From JBBSEZ01 sp038239195 (GTDB lineage: Bacteria; Planctomycetota; Planctomycetia; Gemmatales; Gemmataceae): a stretch of DNA of 43,583 bases. The notes under the pieces are model-generated. The model searched no databases. It saw nothing but the letters and a program-made list of their open reading frames with translations, and was not told where the DNA came from. Within the stretch, counting starts at the first letter, position 1. Every line of letters begins with the position of its first letter. Below, one piece after another: positions 8,169-16,183 of this stretch. The stretch is from assembly GCA_038239195.1 (NCBI GenBank), contig JBBSEZ010000020.1, positions 1-43,583 of the forward strand, written 5' to 3'. Made by a program: the position numbers and the translations under genes.

Positions 8169-9365
8169 ATGAGAATTCTCGTCGCATGGGATGACCCGGC
8201 CGAGGCCGACCTGTTGAACCTGTACCTCAGCGGAGGCGGCGACAACGAGGTCGTGCTCGCCGGGACCGTCGAGGAACTGGCCGCCCGTGCCGCCGAGCCC
8301 AACTGGGACGTGGTCTTCCTGTCGTTGAGCTACCCGCAGAACATCGAGCAGGGCTTCGGCCAGTTCACCGCCTTGCAGCAGGCGCTGCCGGGCGTGCCCC
8401 TGGTCGTCGCCTGCCGGCCCTCCGAAATGATCAACCTGCCGCGCTTCCTGGTGCGCGGGCTGCGGTTCTACGTGTTCCGCGACGCGCAGGGCGACTTCAT
8501 CTTTCTCGTGCTGTCCACCCTGGAGTCGGCGGTCCAGGCGACCCAGGCCGAGGAGTCGCGCAAGCTCGCCGAGCACCTCAGCCGCGAGATCAACGGCGTG
8601 CGGATGTTGCAAGAGGCGATCATCCCGCGCGGGCTGCGGCCCCCCTCCGGCTACCGCGTGGCGGCGCGCTACGAGCCGGCCCAGATTTCGCTCCTGGGCG
8701 GGCAACCCGTGGTGATGGCCGGGGGCGATTACTACGACCTGATCCTGCCCGACGAGAAGACGCTGGTGGCCCTGGTGGGCGATGCGTCGGGGCACGGGCT
8801 CAAGGCGTGCATGTCGATCATGACGATGCACACGCTGGTGCGCATGCTCGGCGGCTCGCGCTTCCGCGACACCGCGGGCTTCGTCACCGAGATCAACTCC
8901 TTGCTGTGTAGCAATTCCATCGTGCAGAGCGGGGGCGGGTTCATCACGCTGCTCTACGTGGCGGTCGATACGGCGACGCACAGCGTGTCGTGGACGTCGG
9001 CGGGCCACCCGCCGGCGCTGCTCCACCGGCTGGACACCGACGAGGTGACGCAGGTCGGCGCCAACTCCGACGGCGGGCTGCCCCTGGGCATCACCGATGG
9101 GATGGACTACGCGGCGATGCAGTTCGAGCTCCCGCCGCGCAGCCGGCTGCTGCTCTACTCCGACGGCCTGACGGACGCGCTGGCCCCGGGGCAGGGGCAG
9201 TCGGCGTTCGGGGTGCGCGGCATCAGCGAGGCGCTGCAAGCTTGCCGCAAGCTCACGCTGGAGGAGGCGCTCGACCACCTGTTCGTCGCGTCCAACCAGT
9301 TCACCGGCGGGCAGGGCCGGCACGACGACACGTCGGTGCTGTTGCTGGAGCGCAACGGGGCGTGA
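8169..9365 (+). CDS. SpoIIE/RsbU-type protein phosphatase with degenerate receiver domain
   Basis: 398 aa. Residues 1-120 have a response-regulator fold pattern (MRILVAWDDPAEADLLNLYL, then WDVVFLSLSYP), but the position of the phospho-acceptor Asp is Ser/Leu, so phosphorylation there is unlikely. A linker coiled-coil (about 120-150) leads to a PPM/SpoIIE phosphatase domain. Metal-binding motifs are present: AGGDYYD (about 184), VGDASGHGLKA (about 203), SAGHPPALL, LYSDGLTDA and the C-terminal HDDTSVLLL. In the RsbU/SpoIIE family such enzymes dephosphorylate an anti-anti-sigma STAS protein in a partner switch. An RsbW-like ATPase domain protein lies at 33572-34519, but no STAS protein is in this window, so the pathway is inferred. 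Confidence 0.9.
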   Translation: MRILVAWDDPAEADLLNLYLSGGGDNEVVLAGTVEELAARAAEPNWDVVFLSLSYPQNIEQGFGQFTALQQALPGVPLVVACRPSEMINLPRFLVRGLRFYVFRDAQGDFIFLVLSTLESAVQATQAEESRKLAEHLSREINGVRMLQEAIIPRGLRPPSGYRVAARYEPAQISLLGGQPVVMAGGDYYDLILPDEKTLVALVGDASGHGLKACMSIMTMHTLVRMLGGSRFRDTAGFVTEINSLLCSNSIVQSGGGFITLLYVAVDTATHSVSWTSAGHPPALLHRLDTDEVTQVGANSDGGLPLGITDGMDYAAMQFELPPRSRLLLYSDGLTDALAPGQGQSAFGVRGISEALQACRKLTLEEALDHLFVASNQFTGGQGRHDDTSVLLLERNGA

Positions 9366-9491
9366 GGCGCCCGGGGGCCCACGGTTGGCCTGGCACGGGC
9401 AGCCGCGCCTCGAAGCGCTCGCGCATGAACTGCGAGGGCTCGCAGCACCATCGCGAGGGGGCAGGCAACGCGTTGACCGAACTCGGCGCGA

Positions 9492-11273
9492 TCACGCCGG
9501 GCCCGGGCCTGCCAGCGCTTCCCTCAACGGCCGGAGGTGCTTCTCGTAGCGCTTCCAACGTCCCACCGAGCTCGCGTAGATCGGCCGCCGGACTTGAAGC
9601 ATGCTCATGGTGTGGACGGGCCTGGGGCTCTCGTGAAAGGCCAGGCAGCGCTCGTCCCAGCCCAGCCCGCAAAAGGCCACGATCCGGCGGCTGACCTCTT
9701 CCTGGCTCGCGACCATCTCCTCGTAGGAGACGTCCAGCAGGGGCAGCGGAAGGACGGCACGCCAGTGCGCCATCAGGCGTTCGTACTGCCGGTAGTACTC
9801 GCCCAGGTCCGCGAGGTCGTAGGTGAAGTTCATCCCGCGGAAATACTGCAAGTAACCCGACAGGCAGGTGTCGAGGGCGTCGCGGCGGCAGTGGAGGACG
9901 CGGGCGCCGGGGAAGAGGGTGGCGATCAGGCCCAGGTGGAGAAAGTTCGTCGGCATCTTGTCGCTGACCCGGAGCGCGGCGCCGCCCAGCCGGGCCAGCC
10001 GTTGGAGGTGTCGTTCCGCCAGGCCCTGGGCCGATTGCCCATCCAGGCGGGCCAGGCAGCCGGGATAGGCCTCCGGGGCCCCGAGGTGGGAGGGCAACGT
10101 CTCGGCCAGCCGGGCGACGTCTGGGAGCTCGCCGGCCCCGAAGACCTGGGGGTGCTGCGACAGGACCTGCTCGACCAGTGTCGTGCCGGAGCGCGGCATG
10201 CCGACGATGAACAGCGGCACTTCGGTGTCCAGGCCGAGCCCCCGGGCCCGCTGAAAGAACTCGGGGGTGAAGGTTTGCACCAGGCGGTCGATCATCCGGC
10301 GGTGGGCCTCGGCGTCGAACCCCGTGCCCGCTTGCTGACACGCCCTGCGGCGCAGGGCGTTGCCCTGGCGAAAGTTCTCGAACGCGGAATCGTCGGCGCT
10401 TGCCCGGTGGCGCAGGTTGGCCAGGGCGAAATGGAGCACGCTGGCGCTGGCGGGGGCCAGACGGGGTTGGGCCAGCAAGGTGTTGATCCGCCCGACCTGC
10501 TCCTCGTTCAACGGGAAGAGGTTGTGGATGGCGACGTTGCCGAGCGCCGAGATGCAGTCCGGGTCGAGCCTCAGGGCCTCGCGGTAATGGGCGATCGCCT
10601 CTTCCTGCTTGCCCTGTTCGACGAGGGCGGTCGCCAGGTTGCTCTGCGCCGCCGCGTCGCGCGGCTGGAGGCGAACGGACTCCTGGAAACAGGCCAGGGC
10701 CTCCTCGTCGGCCCCCGCGTCGGTCAGCAGGAGCCCGAGCGTGCCGTGGGCCTGGGGAAAATCGGGCCTCAGGCGGATGGCCTCGCGCAGACAGGCGGCC
10801 GCCTCGGCGGCCTGCCCGCCGTTGCGGTAGGCCTTGCCCAGTGCGTAGTGTAACTCGGCGCGGTTCGGCTGAAGGGCGAGGCCGCGCCGGAGGCTAGCCA
10901 GCGCCTCCTCTCCCTTCCCTTGCTGCATCAACGCCTCGCCCAGGTTGGCGAGGGCCTCGGCCTGGTTGGGGCGGATTCGGAGTGCCCGCCGATAGCAGGC
11001 GACCGCCTCCTCCCCCTTCCCCTGCGCCAGCAGGACAACTCCCAGGTAATTGCAGGCCTCCCAGTGGTCGGGATTCAGGAGCACGACGCGCAAGAAGCAC
11101 CCCGCGGCGTCTCCCGGCCGGCGCAACTGGTGGTACGCCTCCCCGAGCAGATAGAGTGCCTCGACGTGGTCCGGGGACTCCCGGAGGATTTCCCGGTAGG
11201 CTCGTTCCGCGCGGCCGAGGTCGCCGGCCTTGTGATGGTGTCGGGCGATGGCCAGGGCTTCCGTTATCATCAT
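9492..11273 (-). CDS. TPR-repeat sulfotransferase
   Basis: 593 aa from the first ATG of the MMITEALAIA pair; GGAGGA sits about 9 nt upstream, while an in-frame TTG 18 nt earlier lacks a site. Residues 1-245 are about seven TPR units (AERAYREILRESPDHVEALY, ACYRRALRIRPNQAEALANLG, AHYREALRLDPDCISALGN). The C-terminal half is a PAPS-dependent sulfotransferase: the 5'-phosphosulfate loop is FIVGMPRSGTTLVEQVLSQH (about 350-365), and the 3'-phosphate site is HCRRDALDTCLSGYL (about 460). The TPR part probably recruits the acceptor. The gene follows a giant surface beta-helix gene on the same strand, so that protein or a surface glycan is a candidate substrate. There is no signal peptide; it acts in the cytoplasm. 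Confidence 0.93.
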   Translation of the reverse strand: MMITEALAIARHHHKAGDLGRAERAYREILRESPDHVEALYLLGEAYHQLRRPGDAAGCFLRVVLLNPDHWEACNYLGVVLLAQGKGEEAVACYRRALRIRPNQAEALANLGEALMQQGKGEEALASLRRGLALQPNRAELHYALGKAYRNGGQAAEAAACLREAIRLRPDFPQAHGTLGLLLTDAGADEEALACFQESVRLQPRDAAAQSNLATALVEQGKQEEAIAHYREALRLDPDCISALGNVAIHNLFPLNEEQVGRINTLLAQPRLAPASASVLHFALANLRHRASADDSAFENFRQGNALRRRACQQAGTGFDAEAHRRMIDRLVQTFTPEFFQRARGLGLDTEVPLFIVGMPRSGTTLVEQVLSQHPQVFGAGELPDVARLAETLPSHLGAPEAYPGCLARLDGQSAQGLAERHLQRLARLGGAALRVSDKMPTNFLHLGLIATLFPGARVLHCRRDALDTCLSGYLQYFRGMNFTYDLADLGEYYRQYERLMAHWRAVLPLPLLDVSYEEMVASQEEVSRRIVAFCGLGWDERCLAFHESPRPVHTMSMLQVRRPIYASSVGRWKRYEKHLRPLREALAGPGPA

Positions 11274-11295
11274 CGGATTGGTTCCTCCCAAGCGA

Positions 11296-11337
11296 GGCCG
11301 GGCGGGCGAAAGGCTTGTGCCCTCCGCCCGCCCGGCC
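11296..11337 (-). terminator. Strong 13-bp hairpin between beta-helix and sulfotransferase genes
   Basis: GGCCGGGCGGGCG (11296-11308) pairs perfectly with 11325-11337 across a 16-nt loop. It lies between two genes transcribed toward lower coordinates. No T-run follows on the minus strand, so it may be a partial terminator that lowers sulfotransferase expression relative to the upstream gene, or an mRNA-stabilising 3' end. Confidence 0.55.
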
Positions 11338-11372
11338 GACCAAAGGCCGAACGCTTCCTGCCCGCGCTGCTC

Positions 11373-14300
11373 TCAGGACCGGTTGGCGAACGCCTCCGTC
11401 GAGCCGAGGACCTGGGCCAGGATCATCTGGTCGGTCGCCCCCGACTGGAGCTCGTTCACGAAGCCACTGACCCCTGAGGCCTCCGCCAGGCGGCCGAGGC
11501 CCGCCTGGTAGTAGGACAGCACCAGGTTGCTCACGTACTCCGGCGAGGAGAAGATCTGCGTCGCCACCGCCGAGAGGGAGGCCCCGCTGCTGAGCTCCTG
11601 GGCGAACCCGGCCCGCCCGTCGGCGTCGGAGCGGCGGCCGAGGACGTCCTGGTAGGCCGCCGTCAGAAAGGCGTCGTTGGTGCCCCCCTGGAGCTTGAAG
11701 TACTCCGGCGAACTGACGATGCCGGCCGCCACCTGCTCGAAGGTGTCGCCCGCGGCGACGAAGTCCACCCAGGGGGCCAGCTCCGCCGGACTGGCCGACC
11801 GCCGCAGGTACTGCTGGTAGAGGGACTGCACCACGTCCCCGCGATACTCGCCACTGCTCTCGATGCCCAGCACGATGGAGGTGGGAGTGGCGCCGTTGTC
11901 CAGCTGGTTGACCCACCCGGTTGCCCCGGTGTCGCCGAGCGCGGTGCGGCCGAGCAGGGTTTCGTAGAGGTTTTCGACGAACACGGCGTTGGCGCTCATC
12001 CCGCCGGGGAACTGGGCCTCGAAGGCGCCCACGGTCCCATGGATCTCGCCGGTGCCGGGACGCGAGAAGCCGCGCTGGTCGGCGGAGGGCGCGCCGACGT
12101 TCTCGCCCCCGTCGATCGCCGGGCTCCCCGGGCGCACGCCGTAGGTGAAGGTGGGGCCGCCGTTGTTCTGCAGCGGCCCGAGGAGCGGAGAGGTGTTGTT
12201 GTGGTCGGTGCTATCGGTCAGGAACGAGGTGCCCGACAGGTCGTCGCTGATGTTGTTCTCCGCGTCGGCGAAGCTGGCGCCGCCGCCGACCCCGGCGAAG
12301 TTCAGCCCGGCGTGGCTGTTGGAGACGATGGTGTTCTGTAGGCTCACGGTCGCGGTCCCGGCGACGGTCTCGCCGACGAAGAGGCCGCCGCCCGTGCCCG
12401 CCGTGTTGAAGGCGATGGTGTCATCGACGAGCGTGACCGCGGTGGTGCCGCTGCTGTTCGTGGTGACCGGGGGCGTGGTGCCGGTGGTGTTGGTCTGGCC
12501 GGCGTGCGCGGCGTAGAGGCCCCCGCCCTCGAGCCGGGCGGTGTTGCCCCCGAGGGTGGTGTTGGTGATCGTCGCGGTGAGGTTGAGGTTGGTGGTGGGG
12601 GAGGAGTCCGTGCTCTCCAGCGCGATGCCTCCGCCGTTGCCCCCGGAGCGGTTGTCGGCGAACAGGCTCTGGGTGACCGTGACCGTGGTCCCGCCAAACG
12701 AGCCGAAGGCGACGAAGCCCCCGCCGTCCCCCTGCGTGGCATGGTTGCCGCTGATGGTGCTCTGGCTGACCGTAATGGTGGTTGCGGAGCCGGCGTCGAA
12801 GCCGCCGCCCCCGTTCATGGCGCTGTTGCCGCTGATGGTGCTGCGCGTGACCGTCACGGTGCCGCCGTAGCCGCCCCCGTCGTTGGAGAAGCCGCCGCCA
12901 CTCCCGCTGTTCGCCGTGTTGTCGGTGATGAAGCTGTCGGTGACCGCGATCGAGGCGGAGCCATCGACGCCGCCCCCCGAGCCGTACCTGGTGACGTTGT
13001 TGCGGATGCTGCTGTCGGTGATCGTGACGGTGGCCCCGTTCGCCTCGATGCCGCCGCCGCTGCTCTCGGCCCTGTTGTTGTTGACGGTGCTGCCGCTGAG
13101 GACCTGGACGGTGCCGCCGTACCCCGCGCTGACGCCGCCGCCGGACGAACCGATGGAGGTGTTGCCATCGACGTGGCTGCGGATGAGCGTGAGGGTGCCG
13201 TTGGAGAGCTCGACGTGGATGCCGCCCGCCGAGCCACGGGCGGTGTTGTTGCTGATGGTGCTGTCGGTCAGAGAGACCGAGAGGGCATCGTCGATGCCGC
13301 CGCCGCTGCTGTTGGAGTAGTTGCCGTCGATGTGGCTCCCGGCGAGGAGGACCACCGTCCCGCCGTTCGCGAACACGCCGCCGCCGTCGGAGGTGGCGGT
13401 GTTCCCGTTGATGGTGCTGCCGGTGAGCGTCACGGTCTTGCTGCTGGCCTCAAGGTTGATGCCGCCGCCCTCGTCGGCGCTGAAGTTGCCATCGACGTGG
13501 CTATTGACCAGGTTGACGTTGCCGGTGTAGTAGATGCCGCCGCCGCTGCTGTCGGCCGTGTTGTTGCTGACCGTGCTGTTGGTCAGGCTCACGTCGGTGC
13601 CGGCGGCGTAGATGCCGCCGCCGCTGCTGTTGGCGCGATTGCCATCGACGTGGCTGTTGGTCAAGTTCAGGGCGGTTGCCGTGTTGTTCAGGTAAAGCCC
13701 GCCGCCGGAACTGTCGTTGGTGTTGCCGTCGATGGTGCTGTCGGAGACCGTCACGACGCCGGTGGTGCTGACGTAAGCGCCGCCGCCCTCGCTTTCGGCG
13801 GAGTTGCCGTTGATCGAACTGTTGTTGGTGACCGAGAAGGCCGCCGCGGAGGCGTCGTAGATGCCGCCGCCGCCGCCGTCCGACACGTTGCGATCGACGT
13901 GGCTGGCGTCGAGCAGGAGGGCGCCCCCGCCGGAGCCGTTGTCGTCGATGCCGCCGCCGTTACCGCCGGCATGGTTGCCGCTCACCGTCGTGTTGTGGAG
14001 GGTGACGTCGCCCCCCGCGCTGTAGATGCCGCCGCCCAGGCCGGTGGTGCTGTTGCCGCTGATGAGGACGTTCGTGAACGTCAGGCTGGCGCCGGCCGTG
14101 TTCGAGCGGACGGCGGCCCCGTCGCCGGCCGCACTGCCGAGCGCCCCGCCCGTGATGGTGAGGTTGGAGAAGCTCACGGCGCCGGTGCCGGTGACGTCGA
14201 AGACGCGGTCGAGGCCGTTGCCATCGATGATGGTGGTCGCCGCGCCCGCGCCCTGAATGGTGACCGGGGCCGTGATGTTGAAGTCGCCCGAGGCGTTGGC

Positions 14301-14567
14301 ACTCTCGTGGGCGCCGCCCGCGTTGGGGATGGTAATGCCGTAGAGGCCGCTGCCCAGGACGATCGTGGAACCGGGGGTGGCGTTGGCGGAGGTGATGGCG
14401 GCGCGGAGGGAGCCGAAGCCCCCATCCACCGTGGTGAGGACGTTGAAGGTGGCGGGCACCACCCGGTCTTCCAGCGCCTCGAGGGTGAGGCGCGTGGGCC
14501 GGCGCGGCGAGGCCTTCTTGCCGCCGCGGGAGGGGGCCTTCTTCGAGAACTTCATCCAACTCGACAT
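11373..14567 (-). CDS. Giant surface beta-helix protein with planctomycete sorting motif and DUF4214-like tail
   Basis: 1064 aa. GGAGC sits about 8 nt before the ATG. A basic N-terminus leads to TLEALEDRVVPATFNVL (about 27-43), the planctomycete export motif related to LEPR-XLL. Residues about 45-780 form a right-handed parallel beta-helix made of short units such as STISGNSAMNGGGGF and SHVDGNRANSSGGGIY. A choice-of-anchor-Q-like segment follows (GPLQNNGGPTFTYG, RPGSPAIDGGENVG, GTVGAFEAQFP). The last 190 residues carry about three to four DUF4214-type units (VFVENLYETLLGR, QSLYQQYLRRSASPAELAPW, AAYQDVLGRRSDADG, YYQAGLGR). No catalytic triad is visible. A role as adhesin or S-layer-like protein is inferred. 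A hairpin and then the TPR-sulfotransferase gene follow. Confidence 0.92.
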   Translation of the reverse strand: MSSWMKFSKKAPSRGGKKASPRRPTRLTLEALEDRVVPATFNVLTTVDGGFGSLRAAITSANATPGSTIVLGSGLYGITIPNAGGAHESANASGDFNITAPVTIQGAGAATTIIDGNGLDRVFDVTGTGAVSFSNLTITGGALGSAAGDGAAVRSNTAGASLTFTNVLISGNSTTGLGGGIYSAGGDVTLHNTTVSGNHAGGNGGGIDDNGSGGGALLLDASHVDRNVSDGGGGGIYDASAAAFSVTNNSSINGNSAESEGGGAYVSTTGVVTVSDSTIDGNTNDSSGGGLYLNNTATALNLTNSHVDGNRANSSGGGIYAAGTDVSLTNSTVSNNTADSSGGGIYYTGNVNLVNSHVDGNFSADEGGGINLEASSKTVTLTGSTINGNTATSDGGGVFANGGTVVLLAGSHIDGNYSNSSGGGIDDALSVSLTDSTISNNTARGSAGGIHVELSNGTLTLIRSHVDGNTSIGSSGGGVSAGYGGTVQVLSGSTVNNNRAESSGGGIEANGATVTITDSSIRNNVTRYGSGGGVDGSASIAVTDSFITDNTANSGSGGGFSNDGGGYGGTVTVTRSTISGNSAMNGGGGFDAGSATTITVSQSTISGNHATQGDGGGFVAFGSFGGTTVTVTQSLFADNRSGGNGGGIALESTDSSPTTNLNLTATITNTTLGGNTARLEGGGLYAAHAGQTNTTGTTPPVTTNSSGTTAVTLVDDTIAFNTAGTGGGLFVGETVAGTATVSLQNTIVSNSHAGLNFAGVGGGASFADAENNISDDLSGTSFLTDSTDHNNTSPLLGPLQNNGGPTFTYGVRPGSPAIDGGENVGAPSADQRGFSRPGTGEIHGTVGAFEAQFPGGMSANAVFVENLYETLLGRTALGDTGATGWVNQLDNGATPTSIVLGIESSGEYRGDVVQSLYQQYLRRSASPAELAPWVDFVAAGDTFEQVAAGIVSSPEYFKLQGGTNDAFLTAAYQDVLGRRSDADGRAGFAQELSSGASLSAVATQIFSSPEYVSNLVLSYYQAGLGRLAEASGVSGFVNELQSGATDQMILAQVLGSTEAFANRS
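12380..14150 (-). repeat. Coding tandem repeats of the beta-helix
   Basis: Within the beta-helix gene, units of roughly 20-30 codons recur with alternating signatures: SHVDGN-type turns (aspartate/asparagine ladder) and STISNNTA-type turns, each followed by a GGGIY/GGGV glycine turn. The nucleotide level shows recurrent CCGCCGCCGCTGCTG-like blocks. Such repeats could allow unit gain or loss by recombination. Confidence 0.8.
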
Positions 14568-14986
14568 TCGTTTGCTCCAAACCTGGCTGCGTGGGACGGG
14601 GAAATTGCGCGCAGGCTCGCACCGAGCCGGGGTGCCGGCAGGCTACCATTTCTCGTCGCGACAGACATTTGTCGGGAGGAAGGCCGTTCTTACGGTGGGA
14701 GGCCCTGGCAAGTTGCAACAACTATACGAGCGCTTTCTGACGAATGTGGCCGACGTACTCGGGAATTCAGGAAGCAACTGAAGTTCGGTTGGTTTTGAGG
14801 TTTGGCGCGAACTTCGCAGAGGAAGGGTTGGCGCCGGGCCCAGATCCATCTCGGTATCGAGGCGGCGAACGAGAACGAGGGCACCCGGTTGTCCTTGGTG
14901 CCCCTCGAGCCCAGTCCCTGCAGGGGCCGACCTCGGCGTTGCCGTGGCGCCCACGGCCATTGCGAGACGGCTTGGGGGGGACGGCG
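14568..14986. other. Divergent regulatory region between beta-helix and glycosyltransferase genes
   Basis: 419 bases without a convincing gene. It holds the ribosome site of the beta-helix gene at its left end, a promoter-like site with a palindrome near 14711-14726, and the G-rich ribosome site (GGGGGGGACGG) of the glycosyltransferase at its right end. The 14640-14800 part is AT-richer than the surrounding genes, as expected of a promoter region. I see no RNA gene. Confidence 0.5.
14711..14726 (-). promoter_or_regulatory. Candidate -10 box overlapped by a palindrome
   Basis: On the minus strand TATAGT (14721-14726) matches a -10 box at 5 of 6. It overlaps the perfect inverted repeat AGTTG-N3-CAACT (14711-14723), which is placed as an operator would be. 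A good -35 box is not apparent, which would fit an activated or regulated promoter for the beta-helix gene 144 nt downstream. Tentative. Confidence 0.35.
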
Positions 14987-16183
14987 ATGCCCGGTGTCAG
15001 CCCGACGGTGCTGCTCGGCTGGGAACTGGGCGGGGGCCTCGGCCACGTTCAGAAACTGCTGCGCCTGGCGCATGCCCTGGCGGGGGCCGGCCTGCGGCCC
15101 GTCCTGGCCGTCCGAGACTTGATCGAGCCGGGGGCTCTGCTCCGCGCCTCGCCCTTCCCGGTCGTGCAGGCGCCCTTGTATTCTCCGACGGCGAAGGGGG
15201 CGCCGCCGACTTTCGGGGCCCGCAGTTACGCCGACGTGCTGGCGCTCAGCGGTTTCGCGCACGCCGACGAACTGTTCTCGCTCGCACGGGGCTGGCTGGC
15301 GCTGCTCGACCTGGTGCGGCCGGCCCTGGTGGTAGCCGACCACGCCCCGACCCTGTGCCTGGCCGCCTCGGGGGTCGTGCCGACCGTTTTGATCGGCACG
15401 GGCTTCGCCTTGCCTCCGCCCGACCTGCCGGCGTTTCCGCCCCTGGTGCCGGAGCGGTCGGCGGCCGTGCCGGAGGAGCAACTGCTCGCGGCCGTGCGGG
15501 AGGCCCAGCGCCGCCTGGGGCGCCCCCCCGCGCCCACCTTGCCGGGATTGTTCCAGGCCGAGGGCCGCTTTGTGACCGCGCTCCCGGAACTGGACCCTTA
15601 CGAAGACGTCCGCCGCGAGCCGGTCTGGGGGCCACTGGAGCCGTTAGGGCCTCCCCTGCCGCCCGCCGACCGTCCCGGCTTCTTCGCCTACCTGGCAGCG
15701 GACCTCCCCAACTGCGAGGCCATCTTGACCTGCCTCGCCCGCACCGGCTGCCCCGGCCGGGCCTACGTGCGCGGCGCCACCCCCGCCCTGTGCGACCGGC
15801 TGCGGACCGCGGAGCTCGATGCGTCCGACCGGCCCTTCCCGCTGGGGGAGGCGCTGGCGCAGTCGGCGGTCATCGTGAGCCAGGCCAGCGCGAGCGTGGC
15901 CCAGGCGGCGCTCGCGGCCGGCCGCCCGCAGCTGCTGTTCCCGGCCCACCTCGAACAGTTTTTGAGCGCCCGGCGGTTGCACGCGCTGGGCGTGGCCCAC
16001 TACCTGATCGGCCAGTTCCCCGCCACCGACGTCGGCGAGGGGCTGCGGCAACTGCTCGCCCAGCCGCACTTCGCCCGGCGCGCCGGAGAGGTCGCCGCGG
16101 CGGTCCAGGCGCGCGGCCCGTGGGCCCCGCTGGGCGCCATCGTGGCCCACTGTCAGCAACTGGTGGCGGGCTCGCCCCCGTAG
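14987..16183 (+). CDS. GT1-like (UDP-glycosyltransferase/MGT-type) glycosyltransferase
   Basis: 398 aa from the ATG preceded by a run of G and GGACGG. The N-terminal GT-B domain begins TVLLGWELGGGLGHVQKLL, with the Gly-rich donor-fold loop and the His after it, as in MGT and MurG-like enzymes. The C-terminal half shows FFAYLAADLPNCEAIL, then ASASVAQAALAAGRPQLLFP and AHLEQFLSARRLHALGVA. This closely follows the GT1 donor-binding pattern (usually P.GGxGTxxEALxxGxPxxxxPxxxEQ), but the usual HCGG is replaced by VSQASASVAQ. Transfer of a sugar to a small molecule or lipid is expected; the acceptor is unknown. The 3' end overlaps the convergent RCK gene by 31 bases. Confidence 0.85.
   Translation: MPGVSPTVLLGWELGGGLGHVQKLLRLAHALAGAGLRPVLAVRDLIEPGALLRASPFPVVQAPLYSPTAKGAPPTFGARSYADVLALSGFAHADELFSLARGWLALLDLVRPALVVADHAPTLCLAASGVVPTVLIGTGFALPPPDLPAFPPLVPERSAAVPEEQLLAAVREAQRRLGRPPAPTLPGLFQAEGRFVTALPELDPYEDVRREPVWGPLEPLGPPLPPADRPGFFAYLAADLPNCEAILTCLARTGCPGRAYVRGATPALCDRLRTAELDASDRPFPLGEALAQSAVIVSQASASVAQAALAAGRPQLLFPAHLEQFLSARRLHALGVAHYLIGQFPATDVGEGLRQLLAQPHFARRAGEVAAAVQARGPWAPLGAIVAHCQQLVAGSPP

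Noticed and set aside
9492..11291. TTG start 18 bases upstream for the sulfotransferase
   Set aside because: No ribosome site fits it, while GGAGGA is correctly spaced for the ATG at 11273.
12380..14150. CRISPR-like periodic repeats
   Set aside because: Repeats are in-frame, variable and code for beta-helix turns; there are no identical repeats with unique spacers and no cas genes.
12504..14798. Long open frame on the plus strand across the beta-helix gene
   Set aside because: It is antisense to a clear repeat protein; its Ala/Val/Asp/Gly-rich composition is what GC-rich antisense repeats give, and it has no ribosome site or family motif.
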